The notes below the pieces were generated by a model. The model was given only the letters and a program-made list of their open reading frames with translations, searched no databases and was not told the origin of the DNA. Positions 1 through 11,100 of a stretch of DNA of 64,000 nucleotides are shown here, one piece after another. The stretch is from Membranipora membranacea. Taxonomy: Eukaryota > Bryozoa > Gymnolaemata > Cheilostomatida > Membraniporidae. The position numbers were made by a program, and so were the translations under genes. The stretch covers positions 9,486,001-9,550,000 of the forward strand of contig OU612073.1 in NCBI GenBank assembly GCA_914767715.1, read 5' to 3'. Each line of letters opens with the position of its first letter. Positions within the stretch are counted from its first letter, which is position 1.

Positions 1-1
1 T

Positions 2-1033
2 TTGCGCTTGAAGGAGTTTGAGGTACTGTGGAGCGACCTAGAAGTTGTCTATGATGGTGGAACACTGGGTACAAGTGAGGAGCAGCGACTTGGTTCCACT
101 GTAGTAAATCTTAGCAACCCTGGGTACTTCAACATCATTCGGCCGGGCAGGTAATGAGTTGAACAGCATAAAGTCGTTTTTTTGTTCCTGCATCCAGTAA
201 AAATTGAAATTCAGACATAAATCAACAACTAAAAAAATAGTGCAGCGGTATGGTCACGTAGTAGGGGACTAGTATGACGACCCTCTGATTTATCTAGTTT
301 GGAACTAGATTGGTAATTACGTCATAGACAAATTACAATTTTGAGACAAACTTTGGCACATGTTCCCCAAATTAAATAACTTTTACTGGATTGTCAAGGC
401 TTACTGGTCAAACCATCCTGTAGCTATGTGACATAACAACTACCATGTTCAGTCCGTAAACAAAGTATACAAACCGGTATTCTTCATACATCAGTGGGAT
501 AGTGAGAGTTATGACATAATCACCATGGTTCCATGTGAATTTCGAGTCGGCCTAGATCGAGCTGAGCTGTCACCTCTTAGCTCGACTTCGAATTATGCAA
601 CCATTTCCATGATAGAGCTGAGGGAAAAAAACATCAAAAAATCTGCTGCGATCGGGATTTGAACCCCGGCCTCCCGCGTCAGAGTCTTTGATGCTGTGAG
701 CTGTTAAGTGCGAGCTGAACCTTAGAGCTCGAGCTCGGAGGCATTCCCATAGCTCGAAGAGCCTCTTAATTAGCCTCAGCTCGATCTCAAAACTAACATG
801 GAAATGCAGTGAATATGTATGTTCACTCAGTATACAAAGTATACAAACCGGCATTGTTCATACATCGGTGGGATAGTGAAAGTTGTGAAATAATTTGGCT
901 GTCTAACTCTATTGGCGTAATCTTTCTGTTACGCTATAATCATGTTACTTTCTCTGTTGGCAGCGCACACCACCAGACTAAGCGGTTACTAGAGGAGCAC
1001 GGCTTAGAAGAGCAGATCGCTGCCACAAGCTGA
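2..1033 (+). CDS. YRDC: YRDC-like threonylcarbamoyl-AMP synthase, 3' end (partial, two exons)
   Basis: This is the C-terminal end of a Sua5/YrdC family protein. The family makes the threonylcarbamoyl-adenylate used for t6A37 modification of ANN-decoding tRNAs. The first visible exon runs from the window edge to 150, in frame from base 2. It contains a 'YDGG' segment, then 'RLGSTVVNLS' and 'FNIIRPG', which match the nucleotide-binding end of the family (human YRDC has LGSTVVDLS and IIRPG). A GT donor follows at 151. The last exon starts after an AG at 962-963 and runs 964-1033, ending in TGA. The joined codon is AGC, giving PGSAHHQTKRLL. The human protein ends similarly soon after IIRPG. The 813-bp intron contains a repeat insertion. 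The N-terminal half lies outside the window. Family assignment is strong; orthology is inferred. Confidence 0.88.
448..890. repeat. SINE-like repeat with tRNA-like segment, bounded by about 60-bp direct repeats
   Basis: Inside the YRDC intron, two near-identical segments (about 448-512 and 823-888) share 'ACAAAGTATACAAACCGG' and 'GTGGGATAGTGA'. They bracket about 300 bp. Around 650-715 the minus strand reads like the 3' half of a tRNA, with a B-box-like GGGTTCAAATCCC (written GGGATTTGAACCCC on the plus strand). The middle part, with 'AGCTGAGCTGTCACCT', is related to the repeats near 7690, 39190 and 62490. It is therefore an interspersed, probably tRNA-derived element. The long direct repeats could be a local duplication and not a target-site duplication. 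Confidence 0.55.
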
Positions 1034-1931
1034 CGAGGGTTCAGCTCATACAGCAGGCGATTTGCGAAGGTATTATTTACTAACTCATTTTCATAATTAC
1101 ATATTTTCAGTTTTGTATTGTATCAAGTTATGCTGAACCTTCGAAGTAAGCTGATTTTCATGGTTGACTGATACTTTCGTGATATGATAGACTATCAGAG
1201 GGTTACTATTTCGAATGTATTTTCCTACAATGCCATCGATGGAGTTTCAACATTAGTAAAATCTGTTTAGTTTTTAACTTTCTATTGACGCTGTTATAAT
1301 TGTAATGCAGTTAGGCCTACATGCCATTTACAGTTTTATAGAGTTTCAACTGCTACAATATTACCTTCTGTGAACTATCTTGTCCGATTCTCCCTTCTAT
1401 ATCAATCCGAAGACTCTCACAAAATAATATAACCTCAGTGTTACGTATATTTACATTTTTTTATCATTATAACAGCTAACGATAGCAATGGAAAGGTCTT
1501 TCCAATTTTAGTATCCTGCAATAAATAGTCTGTAATTCAAGTTGTATCCAAATTGCTCTTATTATTTAGGGTCACTTGAAATCTGGTAGCTATTGGGATG
1601 TGACTAAGAACGCAGCTAATTCGGTTCAAATCTAGAATTAATTGCCTTGCAGCCTGTTGCTAACTTTCTAAGTTACTCCCATAGACTTAATCCGGATGTA
1701 ATACAAGGATTGATATCTAGATGGTACTATTAAAATATATTGGGGCGACTGTTTGAGTCTTGTTGTTGAAATTTGAATCTGAATCAATCTTGTACTTCAG
1801 TGCATAGTTCTCACCATAAATTAATTGTGTTTCATTCAAAATATTATTCTTAAATTTACGCTTATGCTTACTTTCTTGTAATCAAAGAATAGAAATGTAA
1901 CCCTGTCATGTGGCTACCTTTGTTGTTTTGG

Positions 1932-1994
1932 AGGTACCCTGGACTGGGCAGGCTGTCGGGGGGGGGGGGGGGGTGCCCAGGCTAGGGGTACCCT
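1932..1994. repeat. Imperfect hairpin with a 16-G run in its loop
   Basis: The left arm (1932-1950, AGGTACCCTGGACTGGGCA) is an imperfect reverse complement of the right arm (1974-1994, beginning TGCCCAGGC and ending GGGTACCCT). The loop holds sixteen consecutive G at 1958-1973. The run length may not be reliable in an assembly. Confidence 0.7.
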
Positions 1995-3080
1995 TGTGAC
2001 AAGGCTAATATAACCATATTTACAGGTAAAAGGTTGATATTAAGTTTTAACTTGTGCGCTACTCACTTGATACACACCGTTCACGAGTAATTAATGGCCA
2101 GAGTTTCCATTTTGCTATTTTTGGGTGTCTAGTTTTGTGGCGAGTTGAGGTTCAGGTAGCACTTATTTTAGCTAGCTTATATATAGTAAAGAGGGTATGT
2201 TAATGTTAGCTAGCAATAAAGTTGGGAGTGAAAAGGTGAACTTTTCCCCCTGACAAACACCTTACTCATATAAAGCACTTTGATTGCAGTATTGATCATG
2301 GGGGATAATTCAACCTGCTGCTGTCATGAAATGTGTGAACACCATGCCCAGTGCATTTCACAAGGGATTATAGTGAGTGGCACCCTAACCAAGATATCAG
2401 CAATGATTTGTGGTAATGATAGGTTCAGGGAAGTACAGAAATATGTGCACATTGATCTGTTGTGGGATTCCGGGTTATGGAGTCACCACATTAACTCTCC
2501 GCTACTGAGATCTGTGCTCACGAGCTCGGTATGATGATTCTCACTATGTGACACTGACTTATTTATATGGGATATCATTTGATTCGATCAAACACTTGAC
2601 TCAAGAGCATGCCTTTTAATTCTTATCAAGTTTAACATCAAACACAATTCAACTTAACAATGCATGTCTTATTTCTACAAGTCATACTTTCTAGTCAATG
2701 ATGCCATGCATGCTGGCTTAGTTGATGGTATAGATAATCCAACCAAATGTTATACTGTGCCATTATTAAATAATAAGGCGAGTTCTATTTCCCTATAAAT
2801 ATCACTACTGTACAATAAATGAAAATATTATAATAAAAACTGTAAAACTTTCATGTTTAAAAACTGACCTGTCTCCAGAATGAAGTTGCAAAACAAAGAG
2901 CGCTGCTTGACGACCAGAGGGTCGCCAAACAAATCAAATCAATTCAATTCAAAATCAATTATGCTTTCCATTGGTGAACCATGCTCTTATATAGCATGGT
3001 TCCAGACATATTAAAAAACTGCTGACGTCAATAAGCAAAAAAACAAGATTTAAACACTATTTTCAATTACCACAAAAAGA

Positions 3081-3130
3081 GGGTTGATCGGCCGCAAGAG
3101 TGGGTTGATCCAGGGTTGATCGGCCGCAAG
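3081..3130. repeat. 18-bp direct repeat
   Basis: GGGTTGATCGGCCGCAAG occurs at 3081-3098 and again at 3113-3130. A partial copy, GGGTTGATC, lies between them. No function is evident. Confidence 0.8.
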
Positions 3131-3815
3131 TGTTGGTTGGTGTAAGTTAGACATCATGCTAATTCTGAATTGTCTCCGTTGGTGCCACCTTTACTGCATT
3201 GTCATGGTTGTCACGGTTCTGGCGTTAGGGTGGCACCGGTATTAAGAATAGAATTTAGATTTGCATATATTTGCCTGTCCCTGATTCGAGGTGATATGCA
3301 CTAGCTGGTAACTGCGTGTCCTCGAGTCGAGGTTGAGTGTACTGATGATGATATAGAAATTATCCTGTTTGTTGCTGTGTATGCGACATCTGCACTCCCT
3401 TAGTTGCAATCGTCCTCGATTGCTATGACAATCCTTTGATCTGATGTTTGGATGCGACACTGTTACATTGCAAAAGTGGCAGACTTGTGTATAGCAAAAT
3501 ATGGGACACATGCAAGCAAATATGTCCTATTCACTGACACGACATGAAAGCTAATGACATGCTCTCTTATGATATTTTAAGTTCTAAGGCTAAATTATAT
3601 TGATGGTTACTTTATGTTTGAGCAAGCCATACCTTTCACATGATGGAATTCTAAATACTGATAGCAAAGATACTTATTCATTGGTTAGTCGTGATAATAG
3701 CAAACACCACTGGCATACATAGTAAGCAATATCAGTGTTTCAGTTATCTAGGTACAATAAGTAGGTCTGCATGAAATAGTGAGCTTCCCTTCCTTCCTTC
3801 CTACTCATAATAATA

Positions 3816-6518
3816 ATGGAGCATCTTAATGCTGTAAGAGATTTGTTAGGAAATGCATGGAAAGTCCACTTAGAAGGCAGCACAATCCTAACGGCAGCAG
3901 GTGCAGCAGCTGTTACATATCTCTCCTATTCTTTGTTCAAGAAAGTAGTTTGGACTCCGTTTAAGTTGTATGCTCTTGCGCAAGTTTTGCCAGGGGTTGA
4001 TCTAAAGAAGCAAGGAGAATGGGCGGTCATAACTGGAGCTACAGATGGTTTAGGTAAGTTAGAGTTAGAGCCAATCATGCACTGTCTGACAATGCATGCA
4101 AAGATGCTCCTCAGATATTTTTGTTTAACACCACTATTCAATGGCAGAGATCATAGGCCTTCTGTAAATTGTGAAAGTCCTGTGGTTGAGTGCCCCAGTG
4201 GTCGAAGCCTTGATCACTTGGGCACTGAACCACTGGACACCAACTACAGAAGGCCTTGACAGTTGCAGCAAGTGTCCGTGGCCCCCAGTGTGGACAAATG
4301 TGGCTTTTTCTGTTTTCCAACTGCCTTGTCTTGTCTAACACAAATCTCAAACGTTTGATAGCCCAAGGACTTGTACCTTGGACAAACCTATTCTGTGTGT
4401 CTGTCAGCTGAAGAACATATGCTCAGCTGCTGACCGTAGCCTTGCTTCCTGCAATAATGGTATTGTTTGGAGGGTTAGATTTACCATGTTACCCATCATC
4501 CTGCTGTCAACAACAGATGTATGAAATGTTGGTTAAACTTTTTACCTTACTTTACCATAAACACAGGCAAAGGATATGCTCGTGAGCTGGCAAGAAGAGG
4601 CATGAACATAGTTCTTGTTAGCCGCTCACTAGAAAAGCTCCAAGTGGTCATGAAGGAAATCAAAGAGGAGTTCAGTGTCGAGGTCAAAACTATCACAGCT
4701 GATTTCTCCCGAACTGATGTTTACACTCACATAGATGAAAATCTATCCGGTTTAGACATCGGAGTCCTTATTAATAATGTTGGCATGGGACAAGGGATGG
4801 CACTCTTCTTAGATGTGGAAAACTGGTAGGTTGATGTATTACTTGCATTTATTATAGCCTATGCATCTGACAGATTTACCTTAAAGGGCAACCAGGATTT
4901 CAAAAGATTGATTAATAGCAGATTGCACCGTCCGCATAGAGAAAAAGACAAAATCTATTTCAGATGATTATTCAGCCAGAATTCTTTTGAAACATTTCAT
5001 CCATCAGGTACTCAAACTCAGCTAAGTTTCCTGTTCCTGTGCCTGTGCTCTATCATCAGTACAGCAATGTCTTCGAACCTCCCCTAAACTGAAGTATTAC
5101 CCAGCTTAGAGTCAGCACCTACATTGAGTTTTGCATCGCGTAATGCACAAAGCTGATGTAGCAGTAAATAATGTGCTAGGCAGCATCAGCTTTGTGTATG
5201 ACGCAGCGCAAAACTCAAAGTAGTTGCTGACTATAGGCTGGGTAACACCTCAGTTTAGGGGAGGTTCCAATACATTGCTTTAATAATGATAGAGCACAGG
5301 CTAAATAATAACAGGAACAGGAAACTGCTCTGTGGTATTCTATTTTAGCTGAGTTTGACTACCTGATGGATGAATTGTTTCACAAGAATTCGAATAATCA
5401 TCAGAATTAGATTTTGTCTTTTTCCCGATGCGGATGGTGCAATCTGCTATCAATCGATGAGAAGTTGTTTGAAACCTTGGTTGCCCTATAAGTCTGGAAC
5501 AGAGGGCGGGACTTCGAATTCATATCAAACTATTTCAATTCCCATAATATAATACTACGTTTCCAAACCGCATACACAGATATCATTAATGATGGCAGTC
5601 AAAAGACCTTAATGGTTCATAGTTCATAATATGGACATTGGAGTACAGCGTTTGTCTGTACAATATGAACTGATCAATTTTTATGCTTGTAGTCGGCAGC
5701 GGTACATTGATATGATCAACATCAACTGTACTGCAATGACAGAGATGTGCACAATAGTTATGCCGCAGATGGTCAGTAAAAATAGAGGAGTGGTCATCAA
5801 CATATCTTCCATAGCAGTAACTGGTGCTGTCGGGACAACTACTTACTCTGCTACAAAGAATTTTGTGTCCAGTATGTCACAAGCATTGAAACGCACTTAC
5901 TGCGGCAAGGGGTCAGGTGAGCACCTCTTCAATCGATCACTCCAAACATTACACAAAAAATCTATTAGCTTGAGATCTCTCCGGAAGGGAATCAGGACAA
6001 CCACCCATAGTCTAATTGACTTTACTGCTGCATACCATGCTATCCATAGTTTAAGTGCTCAAACGGTGCAAGATGCTGGTAGAGGCATTTCATTATCAAC
6101 CACTTTGAAATGCCTCTACCAGCATCTTGCACCGTTTGAGCACTTAAACTATGCTATCCATGAACCTTATTTCATCATAGAAGTTCCTGATTGGCTCTCT
6201 TGATTTATAAATTTCTTTTCTGCAGGTATTTTTATCCACCTTCTTGAGCCGGGAATGACCGATACACCGATGCTAGCCAAAACTGTGAAAGAAGGCAATG
6301 ACGAACGGCTGACTAAGGCGGTGAAGAGGCTTGCAGTATCGGTAGATCATTATGTTCCAACCTCTCTGAATACAGTAGGATGGAGTACGGATGCTGTGAA
6401 CGGATGTTTGAATCATTGGCTATTTGTCTTAATGACAAAGCTGAGATCTCAGTCTAGCTCTGATGCTATGATGTATAGAATGATAAAGGAAATGGGACTT
6501 AGAGAAAAGAATCAATGA
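3816..6518 (+). CDS. HSD17B12: Very-long-chain 3-oxoacyl-CoA reductase / 17-beta-hydroxysteroid dehydrogenase 12-like, complete four-exon gene (HSD copy 1)
   Basis: This is a short-chain dehydrogenase/reductase of the HSD17B12/KAR family, the NADPH-dependent ketoacyl-CoA reductase of the ER fatty-acid elongation cycle. Proposed exons are 3816-4053, 4567-4825, 5693-5916 and 6226-6518. All have GT/AG borders and compatible phases, giving 337 codons (human HSD17B12 has 312). A hydrophobic segment at residues 24-42 fits an N-terminal membrane anchor. The cofactor motif TGATDGLG is at 73-80, NNVG at 149-152, the catalytic Ser at 204/205, and YSATK supplies Tyr217 and Lys221. Exon 3's acceptor (TTGTAG at about 5687-5692) is the least certain junction. 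Intron 2 holds a TTAA-flanked foldback element and intron 3 a palindromic MITE. This is the only copy in the window with exons 1 and 2. Its 3' end faces caspase copy A tail to tail. Confidence 0.85.
4155..4256. repeat. 102-bp foldback (MITE-like) in HSD intron 1
   Basis: Terminal inverted repeats are AGGCCTTCTGTA at 4155-4166 and TACAGAAGGCCT at 4245-4256. A second nested stem (GTGCCC...GGGCAC) lies inside. The family and target-site duplication are not determined. Confidence 0.65.
4885..5487. mobile_element. 603-bp foldback element with TTAA target (piggyBac-type non-autonomous)
   Basis: The whole element is close to a palindrome. The left arm (4885 to about 5165) and right arm (about 5185-5487) are reverse complements, including GCACAAAGCTGAT and its mirror CATCAGCTTTGTG. 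The ends are AGGGCAACC and GGTTGCCCT. The flanks are TTAA (4881-4884) and ATAA (5488-5491), the latter a one-base change from TTAA. A related copy at 22230-22596 has perfect TTAA on both sides, which supports the boundary. TTAA duplication is the hallmark of the piggyBac superfamily. No transposase is present. It sits in intron 2 of HSD copy 1. Confidence 0.85.
6048..6150. mobile_element. 103-bp perfect palindromic MITE with 11-bp target duplication (Mutator-like)
   Basis: Two 45-bp arms (6048-6092 and 6106-6150) are exact or near-exact reverse complements around a 13-bp loop. The ends are AGTTTAAGTGC and GCACTTAAACT. ATGCTATCCAT flanks the element at 6037-6047 and 6151-6161. HSD copy 4 carries the empty site as a single CATGCTATCCATG (about 60923-60937). 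This identifies both the insertion and its target duplication. A length of 9-11 bp suits Mutator-like elements. A diverged relative is at 13370-13499. Confidence 0.88.
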
Positions 6519-7111
6519 TCTCTGCAGCTCTAATCATTGACACTTACTCTGTCACTCTGTTATTAGTTCTAGTATATAAACTCTGCTTTTTACTTCGTTT
6601 TTTTCTTTGTTATTGATCAGAGAGTAGCTGCTCAATGTGAAACAACTCCAAAAACTATGAAAACTTTGGTGTGTAGCACATATAGGGATGATATAAGGTA
6701 GTTTATTATTTTCAGAAAGTTTACCAGTCAAACGACACCACAAGACAAAGATGTAAGATAGTGCTGTCTCAGAATGTAACAAAGATTAATAGGGTGGGTC
6801 ACCACCGCATAATCCAAAGCAAAAAGCAGTCAGTATAAACAAATGACGACTCGTCAGTCTGAGCAAGGAAGTCAGTGATAGAATAATATTGATATTGATA
6901 TAAAAGATACGATAATATTTATTTTAAAACCCTTTACAGAACAATTTCAAGAAATCGTTGTAATGGAATAGTTTGTAGAAAAAAATCCTCAGCAATAAGC
7001 ATGAATAAAAATCATGAAACTAAAAAATAGATTGGTAAGGTGACACATTTCGCACATAGCATGTACTTATGAAGGGTATTTGATAAAAAAGCTATTCGCA
7101 TACTTAGTGGT

Positions 7112-7399
7112 TCAGCAGACAGGGGTATATGCGTGTCGTCTCGCTCTTACAGATTGTGTACAGGTATTTGGTGAAATGATGTCAAAGAGCGGATGGTCGA
7201 TGCCGTGGATGATCTTGTGATAGTAGCTACTGCTCAAGTCAGTTAAATATGTCTCTATTGTTGGCAGCTTGAGCATCAGGAGAATGTCATCGTAGGAGAG
7301 GTCTTGGTGAATGACCTTTACAGCACTCCGCTGAACCAGCTCTAGCTTATTTCTACCATTGTTAGTAATGAGATAAGTGTAAACGATACCAAAAAACAA
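7112..7399 (-). mobile_element. 3' fragment of a non-LTR retrotransposon reverse transcriptase
   Basis: The 95-codon minus-strand frame reads 'LELVQRSAVKVIHQDLSYDD', then 'LKLPTIETYLTDLSSSYYHK' and 'IIHG'. This matches the thumb and C-terminal pattern common to CR1/RTE/jockey-type LINE polymerases (LE.VQ.RA....L.Y......L.LPTLE.RR...D....YKI.HG). The catalytic core is absent, so it is a dead 5'-truncated piece. A more decayed copy lies at about 61930-62190. Confidence 0.7.
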
Positions 7400-7689
7400 A
7401 GATGTAAAATTGCGCTGTCACAGCATATAAGAAAGAATAAAAGTTGGCTCACCACCACATTAGCCAAAGCAATAAGCAGTCAGTATAAATGAATGACTCG
7501 CCAGTCTGAGCAAGGAATTCAACCCAGAGTCAGTGATAAAATAATAAAACATGATATGGTTAGAAGGTATATAACAATGTTTAGCTCTGTTACATCTTTG
7601 AGGCAAAATACTGTTTACCAGAGACATAAGTTCGCCGCAGGAACATAAAGCTGTAAAACTTTGTTCTGTGTAGGCCTAACCATAGGCTT

Positions 7690-8035
7690 AAATATGATCG
7701 CCATACAATCGCCATGGTTCCATGGGAACTTTGAGGGCGGCCGAGATTGAGCTGAGTTGTCACCTGTTGGCTCGCCCTCGAAATATGCGTCCATCCCCAT
7801 GAATTGAGCTAAGAAAAAAAGCATAAAAAATCTGCCGCTTCTCGTCCTTGCACATGGGCCTCTCATATTGATATCAAAGACGCTAACTGCTAAGAAACGC
7901 CAGCCGGCTATACACAGTACGGTGCGAACTGATCCTTACGGCTCAGATGGAACTGTCAGGTGTTTTGATTGCTCAAAGAGCCCTGAAAATAGCATCAGGT
8001 CAATCCATGTAACTGCAGTGTATATAAAGGTTATG
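7690..8035. repeat. SINE-like interspersed repeat
   Basis: It begins near 'CGCCATGGTTCCATGGG' and shares 'GCTGAGTTGTCACCTGTTGG' and 'CTCGCCCTCGAAATATG' with copies at 39190-39540 and 62490-62825. It shares a looser match with the element in the YRDC intron. The position matching the tRNA-like half there (about 7835-7900) has decayed. Because it lies inside the duplicated spacer, these three copies probably arose with the spacer. Confidence 0.55.
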
Positions 8036-8113
8036 TGACATTTAGCAAAGACACAATCAAGAAATTGCTGCTAGCCCTACTCTGTCACTAGTATTCTCGT
8101 TCTTCCTACAAAG

Positions 8114-11100
8114 TTATTGAGCCTGTCCTGCGTTCATTGAAGCTGGTGGAAGCACCAGCGATCTATCAGTAACTTTCCTTGCTTCTGGAAATTGGCAAAT
8201 TGTCTGGCAGTCTGAATTTTTCCTCAGTCTTCTAACAGCTCGATCAAACATCTCATCAACTGTCATCTTCCCGTCTGCAGACCTGAACTCATCAGCCATG
8301 GCTCCGGTGAAAGCTCCTCTTAAAGCCTTTCCTCCTCTCACTGTAGCTAACAGCAGCACTGTGTGTGGTCTGAGTAGCGTAATGTGCTGATCTGCATGAG
8401 CATCGCTGACTTGAACTGGAGCTGGATCAGAACTAGTACTACTCTGTTCTCCTGGTGAGGCCACCTGACAGGCCTGAATCAGCATAACCTAAGAGAAAAT
8501 TAATTGTTTTATGGAGTTGAAATGTTATATACGACTGATTTATATAATTATAAGGCTAAACATTATTGTGTAGCGCGGTACTTGACAGTAAGTTTACAGA
8601 GACAATCAAGCTGCTTGCCTTCCTACTTAGAATCAGCGAGAGTTTAAGAACTATGCAATCCCTCTATTTTCCACCAACAATAGCAGTTAGTAATCTTACC
8701 ATTGGTATGAAAGGTGGTAGTAACTGATTGAGATGGTGGAGGATGTCATTCACTGGTTTCTCTTTTCCTCCACTTCCGATTACCGAACCTCTGCTGCCAT
8801 GTGCCATCAGACACACGATCAGCAGCGAGCAGTTTGAAGAGATCTGACTCGTCACGCTCTCGATGATATTGTGGAGCTGTTTAGTGTCATACCACTTCAT
8901 CCTGATGACATCACATCCTGCCTGCTCTAGAGAGTGTTTGAGGTTATCTGCTTCATCATCAGCTCCTGGTCTTTTCTCAGGACTGAAGAGTATCAGTCCG
9001 TATCCCTACATTTCTCCTGTTTGCATGGGATGATATATTGTGAGCTGTGTGGAGACAACTCCTGTATCTGTGTGACTGTTACGACTTCCTTCTCTACGAT
9101 ATTCTGTATCTGTCGTTTCTTTTCTGAAAATAAAATGAACACAATAGTCATTGCATTTCAAGCTTTGTTTCTTAGATTCAGTAGATTTTGATAACAAAAG
9201 ATGTTATACTTCCAGATCAAAATATTAAAATATAGTTAGGCTGGTAGCCAAGTCCTATAATTTCACTGTGCGCAATGGAAATCTACATCAGAATATTATT
9301 TTTAGTCAAACTGAATATAAATATCTTCCTCAATTTTGCCCAAAAAGGAATTTGCAGTGGGCAATTATGACATAATATTAGCTTAGGGTGGATTGTCTGC
9401 CTAAACACCATTACATCTCACACATTCTTTTTTAGATACAGTAGACATTGATATACGTTGATAAGACATAACACCTTCAGATCAAAATGATTAAATATAG
9501 TTAGCAAAGCCCTTCAATTTCACCATGTGCAATGCAAATCGGTACTTAACGCTCATTTGCCCATATCAAAATGTTTATTATAAGATTACTGATATTGAAT
9601 ATGAATATTCTGCTACAATTTAGCCAAAAGGTTTGTTAACAGGAATTTTTAGTCTGACATTAGGATATACAAATTAGCTTTGGGGGATAGGGGGGAGGTT
9701 GTCTCCTACACAGCATTGTGGTCAGAGATATGGAACCATCACCTCTGTTATCACTTTTCATTGGTTGCAACACTATGACCTCACCTGTATTGCGCAAAGG
9801 GATGCAATGAGTTACAAACCAGTAAACATAAGTGACCTGATATTAGCTTCCTAGTTTATAAGCTTCAAAATTATCTAGCCAGCCTATCTTGTCAAGCTTA
9901 GTTGGGTGGTTGTGGGCACAGACCACACAAAGCTGCACAAGTGAACAGTTTATCTCCAATGAGACTTCTTCGTTGTTATTATTACACAAAAAACGGCAAA
10001 AAGCTGACTCAGCTACTTTCCCTTCTATGTTGAAATATTGGCTACCGGGTCCCGCAGCTGCAAAAATGTCACATGTTACCCCATGAAGTATACATTTTGT
10101 TTGTATGTGAATAATATGATGAAATATTTAGTACCGAAGCCTGAGAGTTGATTCCTTGTCAGGTATCAGGGGCATAAAAATAAAGTAAATGGCGTTGTTC
10201 ATGTGATTAGGCTTGATTTTTTAAGAAATGGCAGTAAACAAATTGAATCAATTTAAAAAGACCAACAGTAAACAAATATACTTCACTTTATCTCTACTAC
10301 CTGATTCATCTGTCTCTTGTAGAGCTAGATCAATAAGAGTCTTAGTCTGATATTCCTGTAGAAGCTCTACTGCTGCCTGTTTATTTCTCACTGCTGCCCT
10401 CTGTACAGGTGTGTATCCATTCTCATCAGTTATTCTTAGTAAGTGGATCAGCTGAGCAGCATTGACGGAGTTAGCGATAATCCTGATGTTTTGTGTATAA
10501 CCCTTCCATGCTGACCAATGTAAAGGTGTATTTCCCTTATATCGAGGTATCTGTAAAAGTTTATACCTTTTGTCCTCTGTGGTGATTAGTCTCATCATCA
10601 ATTCTAATACTTCTGTGTTACCATACCTGCATACAAGGTGTACTGGTGTCATCATGCTACTATTCTGTGCGCTGAGTAAGACGTAACGCTCCTCCTCACT
10701 GACAGACTCTAATATCATCTCTACTATCTCTACTCTCTCTACTCTCTCTGTATTATACCCAGCTGGTAGACACCTAAGTTTCATGACACCAGTGATGCTG
10801 CACTTCATCAGTTGTAACTGAAGTCTCTCTTTACTGCTGATAGACTGTAGTATTAGTCTGTATGACTCAAGGTGGCTGTCTGTTGTATTCTCCAAACCAT
10901 AAAGTCCTCCAGCTTGTCTCTGTATGAAATGTAGTCTTTCCTCAGGATTCACAGATTGTAGTATGAGTTTGACAAGCTCAGTGTTATTATTATTTGCTGC
11001 TGCTCTTAATATTCTTCTACTATTCTGAGTCAGTAGCTGAGATAACTCCGATACTAATCTGGAGACATCAGTCTGATTGTCGTTTAGTCCTTGTATCAGA

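Larger units (their letters stand above)
1034..3815. other. Intergenic region between the YRDC 3' end and the HSD gene
   Basis: No convincing gene is seen. Reading frames here are short, lack ATG starts or splice context, and resemble nothing I recognise. The stretch is AT-rich. It includes a G-run hairpin (1932-1994), a small direct repeat (3081-3130) and a 9-bp inverted repeat, GGTGCCACC, at 3181-3189 and about 3230-3238. Just upstream of the HSD start codon is a CTTCC-rich pyrimidine tract (about 3784-3803), which may be part of its promoter or 5' UTR. Confidence 0.6.
6519..8113. repeat. Duplicated spacer between HSD 3' end and caspase 3' end
   Basis: This spacer recurs at 38340-39630 (with an internal deletion) and at 61293-62904. 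It contains a LINE reverse-transcriptase fragment (7112-7399) and a SINE-like repeat (about 7690-8035). No host gene was recognised. HSD copies 2 and 3 have a different spacer (41064-41742 and 52932-53609). Confidence 0.7.

Noticed and set aside
2280-2534. 84-codon plus-strand frame in the first intergenic region
   Set aside because: No ATG at its start, no splice context, no recognisable sequence and no paralogue.
9889-10086. Plus-strand 65-codon frame repeated in intron 1 of several caspase copies
   Set aside because: It is interrupted by a stop in copy D and begins with TTG and not ATG, while the opposite-strand frame stays open in all five copies.
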